Of a DNA stretch of 64,000 nucleotides, positions 26,003 to 37,966 are shown piece by piece. The translations under genes were made by a program, and so were the position numbers. The notes beneath the pieces were generated by a model that had not been told where the DNA came from, ran no database searches, and worked only from the letters and a program-made list of their open reading frames with translations. Position 1 is the stretch's first letter, and every line of letters begins with the position of its first letter. Location: contig NW_001799007.1 in assembly GCF_000165425.1 (NCBI RefSeq), positions 125,334-189,333 of the forward strand, written 5' to 3'. This stretch comes from Paramecium tetraurelia. Lineage: Eukaryota > Ciliophora > Oligohymenophorea > Peniculida > Parameciidae.

Positions 26003-26812
26003 ATGGAAAAATATTCATTTTTGATCATCAAAGTCAGTTTCGATTTATTCTATCTTACAATTTCTTCCTCATCTGAAGATTTTTCTTAGATTGCAAAATC
26101 AAGTTAATCTGAACTTATTGTGTTTTATAGTCCTCATAAGCCTGATTACCTTAGAGAGAGAGAGACTGCCACTTGTATATTCCACTATGTTTGTTTGTTT
26201 TTAATTTAAATTATAATGTTTAATATAAAAACATCATACTCAGGGTTAGAACCTAATTCCAAATTAGTAGTTTATTTAGATTTAATTACCTTCTTTTAAG
26301 TAAAACGAATCTTCTGCCATCAAATGATTTAACATATATAAGTTCCTAAATTTATTAATCGATTTATATTCCTTAAATTCCTTTAAGTAGATCTTTACGA
26401 ATTAGATCTTAAGTTTTATTATTAATCAATTAGGTTTTCCTTTCTTTTAATTATCAATAATTCTAATGATATTTTTAATAAAACAGTTTATGCAGATGTA
26501 AATTCGAAATATGCAAATATTCTTAGAAATTTTATTTTATAAATTTCAGCCTAGCTCTAGAATAAATTCCAATAATATTTAGGATGGGCTCATCTTCAGA
26601 CAAAAGATGGCTAAATTCAAGTTTTCTTACATTATTATATAGTTATGTCCTAAGTAATAAGGTTAAGCCAAGAGCAAAACAAATTTATAATACCATCACA
26701 TGCAATTAAAAGTTACCATATATAAATATATAAGAGTCTATCAAACTAAGTTTGTATTTGCAAGTATCAGTAACTTTCATCCATGCTCCAAAGTAATTTG
26801 CTTGATTTATGA
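26003..26812 (+). CDS. solitary 269-codon ORF, function unknown
   Basis: An uninterrupted frame runs from ATG 26003 to the TGA at 26810, with TAA/TAG read as Gln. It needs no introns. The second half has better coding texture (YADVNSKYANILRNFILQI, then YLGWAHLQTKDGQIQVFLH). No signal peptide, membrane segment or known motif is seen. A frame of this length closed only by TGA is uncommon by chance in AT-rich DNA, but not excluded. It stands alone in a gene-poor stretch between the helicase and the small gene at 27.5 kb, and may be a decaying gene. Confidence 0.4.
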
Positions 26813-27521
26813 ATTTTTTTTAATTTGATCCAGTAGCATAGGTTGGTATTGATCTAAATAGTAATTAGATATTAAGCTTATACCTTTTAAATTCTGTTTA
26901 TTTGAGGCATCATAATTATTATTGATAATAACTCCAAATACACCTAAATAATCTCTGGCATATAAAATCTTTATATGGATTTTTTTTCACTTCATTATAA
27001 TCAGTTAAAATAGAGGTGATATTCAAATAATCTACAATTAATCGCTAAATATCTTTATTTTAGGAAAAAACTATTTTTTGATTAAAATATGAATAAATTA
27101 AATTATAAACTTATATAGTATATATTCACAATACTGTTGGGTTAAATATGAATCTCAATTATAAATGTTGAATTAAATTAAAGGAGTTAAATAACAACCG
27201 TTACATTTATGCTGCTCTAAAGAATATTTTATAAATTTAACAGGTAGATTGATGTAAAGTCATAGAGGTGTTTAAATTTATAAGATACTTTCAGAATGGA
27301 GTCTCATAATCTCATTCTATTTATGAACTTATTAATACATAAGCACTTAAATACTTAAAAATATAACATCTAAGTAAGTGAGAACTTAATATTTTGATTG
27401 AATGAGAGAATATAATCTAATTCATAGAGGTATTTTGTAAGATTATTGATTCTCATATTTGATATATTTAGTTTGTAAAATAAACAAATATTATAATATA
27501 ATTGCATAATTATTCAAACTG
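26813..27521. other. AT-rich intergenic region
   Basis: About 700 bp without a supported gene, RNA or repeat on either strand. Confidence 0.5.
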
Positions 27522-27970
27522 TCACTTTCCTTTTCTGCTTTGTCTTTCAGCTCTTCTTTTTTTCCACAATTAAGCACCTAGCGGAGAAGCTATTTCTTCT
27601 GGAATTTGTGGATTTTGTTAGATGAAGTCTATGACCTTTTTTGCTTCTGCATGGTTGAATTGGTAATCAAGAACTTGTTAGCACTCGTCATTAGTATCAG
27701 CTACTTGTTGTTGAATAGCTTACATTTCATATCGACATCTTTGGAGAGAAGAATGAGTTAATCCTGCAACTTGGTCTCTGTAATTCTTTTTTGATTGTAG
27801 TCATCAATAAGCTCGAAAATATACCTATCATCCAAAATGACAAGCTATGTAATGCTAGATGGGATTACTTTTTTGAGTGCTCTTCTTTCGATATCATTAA
27901 TTCTCTTATTTCTGGACAAGGCGCAAATCTCGTAATAGAGTTGTGAGGTGGGTAGATGCAAATTTTACAT
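27522..27970 (-). CDS. small basic, coiled-coil-like protein of unknown function
   Basis: Two exons (intron 27739-27770, 32 nt) give 138 residues starting MQNLHLPTSQLYYEICAL and ending LWKKRRAERQSRKGK. The middle is helical and charged (DIERRALKKVIPSSI, then RYEMQAIQQQVADTNDE), and the end (VIDFIQQNPQIPEEIASPL) is a compact helix plus proline cap. No family is recognised. The intron is needed to join the first half to a clearly coding second half. It may be a subunit of a complex, but nothing in the sequence names it. Confidence 0.65.
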
Positions 27971-28133
27971 TAATTAATAATGTATGGTTGAATGGTTGTG
28001 TTGGTTTTTTCACAAATAAAGGATAGAGTTCTGATGTTATAATATCAAAATCAGTACTTAATTGCCTTATCGAATCAATGGCAGAAAAGGGGATCGGGGA
28101 TTAAAATCCGTTTTTATTTTATAATTAAAAATT

Positions 28134-31100
28134 ATGACAAACAAAGTTGCTATCTTGCTGGTGCTTGTGGGGCTGATGAGCTGTATTTTTTGATTGTTAT
28201 CTCTAGTTGCAAGTGCCTCTTTGATAAATGTGCAATCATTAGCTCAGATCGACGTAGAGAGTTATGGATGTGACAAATCGAAGCTGTATGATGCCGAAGA
28301 AGGCCTCCAGAAACTCGGCGAGGCCCTTAATTTCGCCCAGACAGGAAAATTGGATCAAGACATAAAGGAATTGAGAGAATTACAAATGTTGGCAAGGAAA
28401 GGAATGGAAGAACAAGTGCAGGTTTCATTTGTTTAAGTTCACAATCTACAATACCTTTATATGTTGAAGCATAAATTTGATTCCTTGGCACTTATCGAAA
28501 TGCCAAACTCATTTGCTCGTCCCCATATTGACGGAATGAAATCTTAAATTAACTTAGTATTGGCAGCTACCGACACCCAAACCAGAAAAGCCTGCTGCGA
28601 AATGTTGTTCAAAATGATTGAAGTTCTACTTCTAGACCTACTCGAATTGGAAGAAGAATGCTAGAAGCCCATCACAATCAACATCGAAGGAGAAATCAGA
28701 AAAATCCAAATCATCAGAGGACATTGTGATAATACACCCACTCCAGAATAACCACCAGTCATCCCTGTTGATCCCATACCAATCAAACCCAAGGATCCAA
28801 CTCCTACCATTGTCATCCCTCCTAAACCAAGGGATCCAACTCCAACCATTGTAATCCCTCCAAAACCAAGGGATCCTACGCCCAAACCAGGAGACCCAAC
28901 TAAGCCTGAAGATCCAACTAAACCAAGAGATCCAACACCCAAACCAGGAGATCCAACACCCAAACCAGGAGATCCAACTAAACCAGGAGATCCAACTAAA
29001 CCAGGAGATCCAACTAAACCAGGAGATCCATCTAAACCAGAAGACCCAACTAAGCCAGGAGATCCAACTAAGCCAGGAGATCCTACTAAGCCAGGAGATC
29101 CTACTAAGCCAGGAGATCCAACTAAACCAGGAGATCCTACTAAACCAGGAGATCCAACTAAACCAGAAGATCCAACTAAACCTAAGGATCCAACTCCTAA
29201 GCCAAGAGACCCAACAGCTAAACCACCCCCTAAACCAAAAACACCAAGTCCAACTCCTTAAGTCGTTATCGATTGTGTCAAGGGGGCTAATGTCGTAGGT
29301 GACATGAGTGCAAGCTCAGATTAAGCCATTGCTGATTCAGTAATTGAAGGTAAAGACATTGCTGGAGCCACTGATTATGGTTATGGTTTCTGGATAAGAT
29401 GGTTGAGTAGATATCCAGATGAATTGGTCTCAGGAAGAACAAAAAACACCTATTACTTCGTATCCAGATTGACAACCAATCAAAAGTTCAATGATGCAGA
29501 AATGGGAGATAGAGTTCTGGCCATCTGGCATTATGATACTGGTTTCCATTTCACTACATTAGACAAAGCATCTCGTAATCCAAACGTAAATCAAAACATC
29601 CCAACAGGAGACATTGAAGGATTGTGGAGCTACGTCTACTATTCATATAGTGGAAGATTAAAGAGGGCTGTTGGTTTATTGAAATTTGGAGCCAGTGGAA
29701 AAGTACAATAACTCTCCTTAGATGTTACTCACGATATCCCAACATATTTGAGATTAGTTATAGGAGGTAGATAGTTTAGTTATCCTGGATTCAATGGGTA
29801 ATTCACTAATCCAGTCTTCAAGATTGGAGATGGAGCTTATGTTAATTCTGAATTGGAATTATTCGATTACAATCTTAAATGCAATCCTTATCCAAAATTA
29901 GATTGTACTGAAAGAGCTAAACAAACCTTAATCCACAAGGCTGTTAGATACAATGTTAAGACTACAAAAGTACAAACAGTTAAAACTAGTCTTGAAACAC
30001 CATTCCCTGAAGAATACTCAGTTAGTGGTTGGTTTAAATGGAAGTAAGTAGAGAATTAGGAGCCATGGCATTTGATGTTCAGAGTCTTTGCCACAAAAGA
30101 GAATAACAATGCCAAGAACTTAGGAGACAGAGATTTGGCAGCTTGGATTGGTACCGCAAATGATGGTATTGTGTTGTTGTCCACTTATTCATATAATAAC
30201 TTATTCGGAGAAGGTAACCCAAACATTATGAATCAAATCCAACACAAGAATAGAATTTAAGAATGGACATTTGTGTACTTTGGATATTCATTTAAATAAA
30301 AGACTGCTCATTCCATCGTTCACTTCAAGGAGGCTAGAGAAGAGAGAACATTTGAGAATGTCAACCATTTCTTAGTTTAAAGACTCTCAATCAATTTGGC
30401 AAAGGATGACCACTATCCTTCTTGGAACGGTATCATTGGCAAATTCAGAATTGATTTGTGTAATGGTGCTTATGATCCTAAATTCCCAAGAACTGCAACA
30501 CCAGTTCCAAGTCCATCACCATTAGGTCCAACTCCACCACCTTCAAAGACTGTTGAACCACCCCCCAAGACTCCAACCATCAAACCACCTCCTAAACCAG
30601 TCAAACCACCCACACCAGAAGTTGTAGTGTCACCACCTCCTCCCATCATCAAAACACCAGAAGTTATGCAAAAATGTATTGAAGGACAAGCTGCGATCGG
30701 AGATTCCTCTTCAGCACCAGATGTTAAGCCAGTTGCTGACATCTAAGTACCAGAAGAAGCCTTGAAGGATGTAACAGAATACGGTTATGGATTCTGGAGC
30801 AGATGGTTGACCAGACATCCAGAATAATTGTTTGAAGGAATGAGTGAACCATGGTATTTCGTATCAAGATTGACATCAAATGATCCATATGACAATATTA
30901 GAATGGGAGACAGATTGTTGGCAATCTTCTTGAGTAAAGATGGATACACATTCATCACAAATGATAAAGGAACATCTAATCCAAATCTCTATAAGTAATA
31001 ACCATACAAAGATATTGAAGGCGTTTGGACATACATTCATTTCAGTTTCAGTCCATTGAAAAAGAAGGCTGTTGCTTTTGTTCATGCCAACAAATAAACC

Positions 31101-34100
31101 TCATAAATTGAATTGGCTGGAGTCACACATGAAGCTCCAAAGAAATTAAGATTCATCTTGGGAGGTAACGATCTCAAACTCTATCCTGGATTCAATGGTT
31201 AATTCACAAGACCAGTATTGAAGATCGGTCCAGGTTCATTCATTGGTTCTCCTGAAGATGTTCAAAAGTATGCCTTATCATGCAACCCATTGCCAGAACC
31301 AGATTGCAAGAAGGGAAGAGGAGTCAGCAATTTGATTGAATCAACAAAAGAATTCAACAAGGGAAGCGAAGTCACCTTGTTTGTTGCTGATAATGAAAGA
31401 CCATTCCCAGATAATTATGCCGTTGGAGGTTGGTTCTTGTGGACACCAACAGAATAGGAAGACTGGCATTTAGCTTTCAGAGTTACAATTAATGGATAAA
31501 AACACAATAAGAATGATCAATTATTGGGAGACAGAGATCTCACAACCTTTTTTGAGCAAGTCAGGTAGTTATCACTTTGCTACCTATACCTACACTGATA
31601 ACTTCGGTAAGGGAATTCCCAACAAGTACATTAACACTGAACATTAAAACAAACACACTGAATGGCATTACATTTACATGGCATATTCAAGAGAGTAAAA
31701 GAGAGTATTGACCATTCTCTTCACAAAAGGAGATAGACAAGTCAAGTACATCGATGAAGTCAATCATTATCTTGCTCCATTGTACAAGATCTTCTTAGGA
31801 AAGGATCAATTCTACCCAGCTTATAATGGTTATTTGGCTAATGTCCAATTCTTTGCATGTGAAAGTGCATATGATCCCGATTACAAACCCCCTGGATAAC
31901 CAGAAGTACCAAAGTAACCTGAAGTTCCAGTTAAGCCACCTGAGCCATAAAAGGAACCAACATGTTTGAAGGGTGACACAACCATTGGTGATAGTGCTTT
32001 TGATTCATAAAAACCATTGGTAGATTTTGTGTTAGACAAACCAGAATAATTGTAAGATGTAAGAGAATATGGATATCAATTCTGGATGAGATACATGACT
32101 CGTCACCCTGTCCCAATGTATCAAGGTAAGAGAGCTCCTTGGTATTTCGTTGCCAGATTATCAGGCAGAAAAGACTTTGAAGATGTTGGAAAAGGTGATA
32201 GATTATTGGCAATCTATTAAGGTCAATCAGAATATACATTCGCTACTAATGATCATAAGAATAACAACTTCAATACAATTGCTGGTCGCTTTGAATTTGG
32301 AGATATTGAAGCAGTATGGACCTTTGTTCAATTCTCATATACTTCTGCAGGTAAAGTAGTTTCATGGATTTAATATGACAATAGTGAACCAAAGACTTTT
32401 TCAGTTGCTGTTACACATGACAAACCTGAATATTTGGAATTTGTATTAGGAGGTACCCAAGGCAATACCTATCCAGGATTCAATGGTCAATTCACATCTG
32501 TTGTTGTCAAAGTTGGATAAGGCTCATTCATAGAAACAGCCGAATAATTCCGTAAGTTTGCCATCAATTGCAATCCTAAACCACTCCCAGTTTGTAATAA
32601 GGCTAAGGAAGTTGTGTTGATTGAGAAGTCCAAGAGATTTGAAGCTTAAAGCAGTGAAGTTAATGAAATCACATCTCCAGAAGAGTAAGCATTCCCAGAT
32701 GAATACTTCGTTAGTGGTTGGTTCAAATGGAGATCAACAGTCATGGAACCATGGCATTTAGCTATTCGTCTTCATCAAAATAAGGGTATGGAGAATGCCA
32801 ATGCTGCCAAGTTGGGAGATAGAACCATAGGTGCATTCGTTGGAAACAATGGAAACTATGCAATCACAACCTATACATACACTAACTTGAATGGTGAAGG
32901 TGATCCAAATAAATATGTTTAAGTGCCTTATAAGGATCAATTAGCCTAATGGCATTTTGTGTTCATCGGATACAGTAGAGCTAAGAGATAAGTTGTTGGT
33001 TTCTTGTAATGGAAGGACAGAAAGGAAAATATTAACTTAGAGAACATCAATCATTATCTAACCAATTCAGTTTATGTCAATGTAGGAAAGGATAGATTTT
33101 ACCCAGCATTCAATGGACACATTGGATCATTGAAATTGTAATTATGCAGTGGAGCATTCACACCAGTATTCCCAGAAGATCCTTAACCACCTTAGGTACC
33201 ATCTACTCCACCTCCTCCCAAACCAGTTGACCCAACAAAACCAGGTGATCCTACTAAACCAAGTGATCCAACTAAACCAGGTGATCCCTCAAGACCAGAA
33301 GATCCAGTTCAACCACCCAGACCTGCAGATCCTGAAATTGTCAGAAAGTGTGTTAGTGGTTAAGTTCAAATTGGAGATATGCCTTCCAGTGGTGATAAAG
33401 TTGTTGATCTCAAGGTCACTGAGGATAAATTGGGAAGTGCAATCGAATACGGATATGGATTTTGGACCAGATGGCTCACAAGATGGCCAGATAATCTCAT
33501 TAAAGGAGCCAGTGAACCATGGTATTTCATTTCTAGATTGACAAATAATGATCCATATGACAACATTAGAATGGGAGACAGATTATTGGCTATTTGGTTA
33601 GGTTAAGCTGGTTATACATTCATCACAAATGATGTTGCTTCAGGCAATCCTAATCTTAATAAATAAATACCTTATGGAGATATTGAAGGTGTTTGGACCT
33701 ATATTCATTTCAGTTATAAATCAGGATAAGCTGTTGGTGCTATTAGAATTGGAGACAAGACTCAATTCACAGTTCTTGATGCCAAACACGACTAACCTAA
33801 ATTCTTGAGATTGATTGTCGGTGGTTCTGATCTCAAATAATATCCAGGATTCAATGGTCAAATCTCATCACCAATTCTTAAATTAGGTGCTGGTTCATTT
33901 GTAAATACTGAAGATGATTTCAATAAATTCGTGTTAGCATGTAATCCAAGACCTGAACCAGATTGCAAGGGCAAGACTGAAAGCAAATTGATTGAGGGTA
34001 TCAAGAAATATGAATCTACCCAACCAGATTTTTATGAACATGTTAGAGATGAGAAATCTCTCTTCCCAACTATGTATGGTATTGGAGGTTGGTACAAATG

Positions 34101-36190
34101 GGAACCAACAAAGTAGGAACCATGGCATTTAGCATTTAGAATTACAACAAATGATTAGAAGACCAATAAGAATGCTGAAATATTGGGAGATAGAACACTT
34201 GCAGTTTGGTTAAGTGATCAATAATTGTATGCATTTGCCACATATACTTATACAAACATGTTTGGAGCTGGATAACCAAATGCAGCCTAAGTCATTAAAC
34301 ACTAAGATAAACACACTGAATGGCATTATATTACATTCTAATACAACAGAGAGACCAGAGAAGCATATGGATCCATTGTGTTTAAGGATGGTAAATTAGA
34401 TTTGAAATTCCCCAATACAAACCATTACTTGGTTCCAGTGTTGAGAATATTGATAGGAAAGGATCAATTCTACCCAGCATTCAATGGATACATTGCTGAT
34501 GTGATATTTGTTAATTGCCAAGATCCATACAATCCACAATTCACTCCAGGAAACCCACCTGAATTACCAAAACCACCTGTTATTCCAGTTGAACCACCTT
34601 AGCCATTCCCAGAACCTAAATGCTAGATGGGTGACGAAACTGTTGTGGATTCTGCATTTGATGATTTCAAACCATTGGCTGATATTGAAGCAACTCCAGA
34701 GAATTTGAAGGACATCAGAGAATACGGATACTCATTTTGGGTTAGATATTTAAGCAGACATCCTAAACCAATGTATTAGGGCAAGAGTGAACCATGGTAT
34801 TTCATGAGTAGATTGACAGTCAATAAGGAATATTAGAATGTTGAGAAGGGAGACAGATTGTTGGCCATCTGGTAAGGTCAAGGAGCTTACACATTTATTA
34901 CCAATGATTATAAGACCAGTAATTGGAATGCAGCCAAGAACATTGAATATGGAGACATTGAAGGAGTTTGGACATATATTCATTTCAGTTACAGCAGTGT
35001 TACAAGTCAATCAGTTGGTTTTGTTAAGGTACACAGGCAAAGAACCATAATCAGTCACATTTGATGTCACTCATGATAAACCAACATTCTTAAGACTCGT
35101 CATCGGAGGATCAGATCTCAAATTGTATCCAGCCATCAATGGTCAATTAACAAGAGCTGTCTTTAAGATTGGTGCTGGTGCTCATCTTGACACTGTTGAT
35201 GAATTGAATAAGTTCGCATTGGCTTGCAATCCTCAACCTAAGGAAGTCTGCTCCAAGGCTGTTGAATAAGTCCTCATTCAAGAATCCAAGAAGTTCGAAT
35301 TAGCCAAGTCTACAGTGTTGGAAATCCCATCTGATCCTGAAGCTGCTTTCCCATCTGAATACAGTGTCTCTGGTTGGTTCAAGTGGAAGGAAACAACTAT
35401 GGAATAATGGCATTTGGCCTTCCGTCTCCACATCAACAAGGAAGAAGCAAACAAGAATGCTGAGAGATTGGGAGATAGAACATTGGCTGCCTGGGTTTCA
35501 CCAGCTCAAGATGGTATTTACGCCTTTGCCACTTACACCTATAAGAATTTGAATGGAGCTGGAGAACCAAATCTGGCCAAGGTCATCCCTCAAAAACAAC
35601 AATAAACCAATTGGCATTTCATCTTCTATGCTTACAACAGAGATACCAGAAAGGCAGAGGGATACGTTCAATTCAAGGACAGAAAGGAAACCATACTCTT
35701 TGAAAATGTCAACCACTTCTTGGTGCCGTAAGTTTACTTGAACATTGGTAAAGATCGTTTCTATCCTTCATGGAATGGTCATATTGGTAAATTCAGAATG
35801 AATCTATGCGGTGGAGCCTCCAGACCTGTTTTCCCCAATGGTATTCTATTCTTTCTATTATCCCCTTAGATATTGATGTTCCTCCTCCCGTGACCCCAAC
35901 TCCAAAACCACCTGTCTCTGAAACTAAAGAGTAATTTATATTTAATATCTTTTAGAATCTGTCTTATCAACACTAAATTGGTAGAGGTTACCAAGAACAA
36001 CGTCAAAGATGTTATCAAATAACTTGAAGCTCTTGAAAACTCAGAACCTACTGAAAAGACATGCTATTGTACTGTCCCCAAGAAGGCCTCCATGTTTATT
36101 GAGCTCTATGGAGAAGAATTATCCAATCATGTCGACAACCCAGTCATTTAAAGATTAATAGCTCAAAATCAGGTGCGTTTGAGGATATGA
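28134..36190 (+). CDS. giant secreted repeat protein: five two-module units with Pro-rich linkers; two frame changes
   Basis: The gene spans 8 kb. Introns at 28183-28206, 35841-35869 and 35931-35955 are removed. Two extra bases, in the T-run at 31548-31553 and at about 35028, must be skipped to keep homology, giving about 2,658 residues. A signal peptide (MTNKVAILLVLVGLMSFASA) and an N-terminal helical domain come first, then a KPGDPT repeat. Five units follow (from about 29.27, 30.68, 31.97, 33.33 and 34.62 kb). Each has module A (EYGYGFWxRWLTRHP, EPWYFVSRLT, MGDRLLAIW, IEGVWTYIHFS, YPGFNGQ and a CNPxPxxxC pair) and module B (FPxxYxVxGWFKW, PWHLAFR, LGDRxLAAW, WHFIFxxYSR and GKDRFYPAFNG). 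Both modules look like beta-sandwich, LamG/ConA-like repeats. A Cys-containing helical tail ends the protein. It is probably extracellular or in secretory granules. Confidence 0.85.
28770..29240 (+). repeat. KPGDPT 18-nt tandem coding repeat
   Basis: About twenty near-identical 18-bp units encode KPGDPT with variants KPEDPT, KPRDPT and PKPGDPT. They link the N-terminal domain of the giant secreted protein to its first module. A shorter version of the same repeat recurs in the linker near 33.23-33.31 kb. Repeats of this kind form extended, polyproline-like spacers and readily change copy number. Confidence 0.92.
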
Positions 36191-36206
36191 TTTATCAAAT
36201 TATGTA

Positions 36207-36848
36207 TCATTCTGCAAAAAAACATGCCTTACTCTAGTATTTCAGTTATTGGTATGTCTGATACTTCCCACCTTCATTCAGATCTGGCATAAAGCTCTAT
36301 AACAAAGGACTCGATTGTTTCTTAGGAGCACTGATATGCCTAGTGAATTCACTCTATCTTAATCTCATTGTTTAAGTCAATTATTATAATTTTGAATTAT
36401 TTGATATTAAGTACTTAACACAGTCAGGTTGTGAATATTCTCTTCCGTATTTTCGTAATTAAGCTGGAAATGCTTAATCTGGATGGTCTTTCCAACTTTT
36501 TAAAGACACTTATCCCCCATCATTAATCGTTACAAAATAATCTCGACCTTTTCCATCTCCAAAATAATGCTGAATTCTTTAATGCTAAGGCGGAAGCAAT
36601 CCTCTGCTTCGAGAACTAGGTTATTACAATTCATAGTACTTTGTTGCACTTTTTGGAAAGATCATCTTTGTGTAATCCGCCTTCGGAGACAAATCTAGTG
36701 AACTAATCATCTTCTGAGATAATAAACCGCCATTTGTATGCCTTACATACTGATCCCTTAAAATCTTATATTAATCTCACCTTCCAGTGCCGTCATTGTG
36801 ATAATGAAAATGCTTCGCGTCAATCTTTGGATACTTATATTCTTGCAT
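36207..36848 (-). CDS. GRD-motif protein, possible ciliary microtubule-associated protein
   Basis: Two exons (intron 36757-36780) give 205 residues. The motif GxGRDxYxxxNxGG occurs twice: NDGTGRDQYVRHTNGG near the N-terminus and GDGKGRDYFVTINDGG near residue 100. The remainder is basic, rich in Tyr, Pro and Gln, and contains no membrane segment. Duplicated G-x-G-R-D-x-Y motifs are seen in several small axonemal proteins that sit inside or on doublet microtubules, so a ciliary role is a reasonable guess but not proved. Its stop lies 16 bp from the stop of the converging giant gene. Confidence 0.7.
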
Positions 36849-36904
36849 AAATTATATTAATACTCTTGATACCAATAGTTATATAAATATTTATATGTAT
36901 ATAC

Positions 36905-37941
36905 TCAATAACTTAACTTGTAATGGTTATCCAAACTATCAAATTTGAAATCCGTCATGAACTGATTCTTGAATGTATATGCTGCCTAACTACTGCCCCT
37001 ATCTGTGAATCTGAATTCTTAGACTCGAATCCAACTATTCTCATTGCATTTTATGTAGAAATTGTTTTTGAATTGTTTGCTCTTTATTAACCACAATGTG
37101 CCATTCTCAGCTGCATTGAAATGCTTCAACTGCTCTATTTCTAAGTCGTTTGCTAATGTAATGTTCTCTAAGTAGAATTCCCTTTCTTAGTATTTCAATT
37201 TCAAACTATGGAAATTTGTCCCATAAATCCCTCTGTATTAGTTATATATCTTATTTGCTGTATTGTTGAAATCTGGCCTTAAATCAGCTTGAGTAATCTT
37301 TGGTGCCTTAGTTGTCTCACTAGCATTCTGACCCAATCTTTCAAATTTGTCAAGATTTGTAATGAATTCTTCTACTGAATCCGCTGTCAATTATGATAAT
37401 TTCTATGATAACTCCTTATATCTATCGACTGCAAGGATATCAATTTCTTTTCTTAACAGGATTGCACCTGCATCAAATCTCTAGATATTCATTAATTACT
37501 ACTTATTTTTTGAAATCTCAATAAATGACACACCAGTCTTCTATTCATCATTCATTATAGCCCTTTGAATCGGAGCTGCCCCTCTATACTTTGGCAATAA
37601 GGAAGGATGAATCACGTAAACTCCCTTATTAAAAATATCAATAATCTGACTTGGAATCATGTATCCATAATTACAAACTATTCCAAGATCAGGTTTCTCC
37701 TGAATTTCTTAAACAAAGTTGTTAGTCTTGTCTGACAAATTTGGTTGATAAATTTCTTTATTTTTACACTATATTTACTAAATTGCTATTAAGCAGCATA
37801 ATCTTTAATTTAATTTTTCTCCTTATGTGAATGGTTTGGCACTGTTATCAGACTCAATTTGGGATCAATTGCTGCCAACTTATGCAACCTTTAAAAGATA
37901 GGCAAGGGAAACAATCCACTCCCAAAAAATATAGTTTTCAT
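36905..37941 (-). CDS. methionyl-tRNA formyltransferase
   Basis: Two exons (intron 37756-37778) give 337 residues. The start MKTIFFGSGLFPLPIFQRL is the typical formyltransferase N-terminus. The 10-formyl-THF-binding and catalytic region reads GIVCNYGYMIPSQII, then VYVIHPSLLPKYRGAAPIQRAI, with the conserved N-x-H-P-S-L-L-P-x-x-R-G-A-x-P pattern (here VIHPS in place of NxHPS, so Asn is replaced by Val/Ile at the catalytic Asn position). TGVSFIEI and FDAGAIL follow, then a C-terminal tRNA-binding-like domain (PKITQADLR). The enzyme formylates initiator Met-tRNA in mitochondria. The change around the catalytic Asn deserves a check. A close alternative is a related formyltransferase-fold protein. 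Confidence 0.85.
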
Positions 37942-37966
37942 ATTCTTAATATACAAAAATAAATAA

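Noticed and set aside
28661-28963. Gly-rich minus-strand ORF (VGSPGLGVGS repeats) and a second one at 30470-30742
   Set aside because: They are the antisense of the KPGDPT and proline linker repeats of the giant secreted gene, and have no start context or homology of their own.
28770-29240. Regular 18-bp repeats considered as a CRISPR or satellite array
   Set aside because: There are no spacers, the units are in frame and encode KPGDPT, and the region is inside a signal-peptide-bearing gene of a eukaryote.
31548-31553. Programmed +1 frameshifting of the Euplotes type in the giant gene
   Set aside because: The site is a T-run followed by GAG, not a stop codon slippery site of the known type, and only one organism's sequence is at hand. 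A read error or mutation is simpler.
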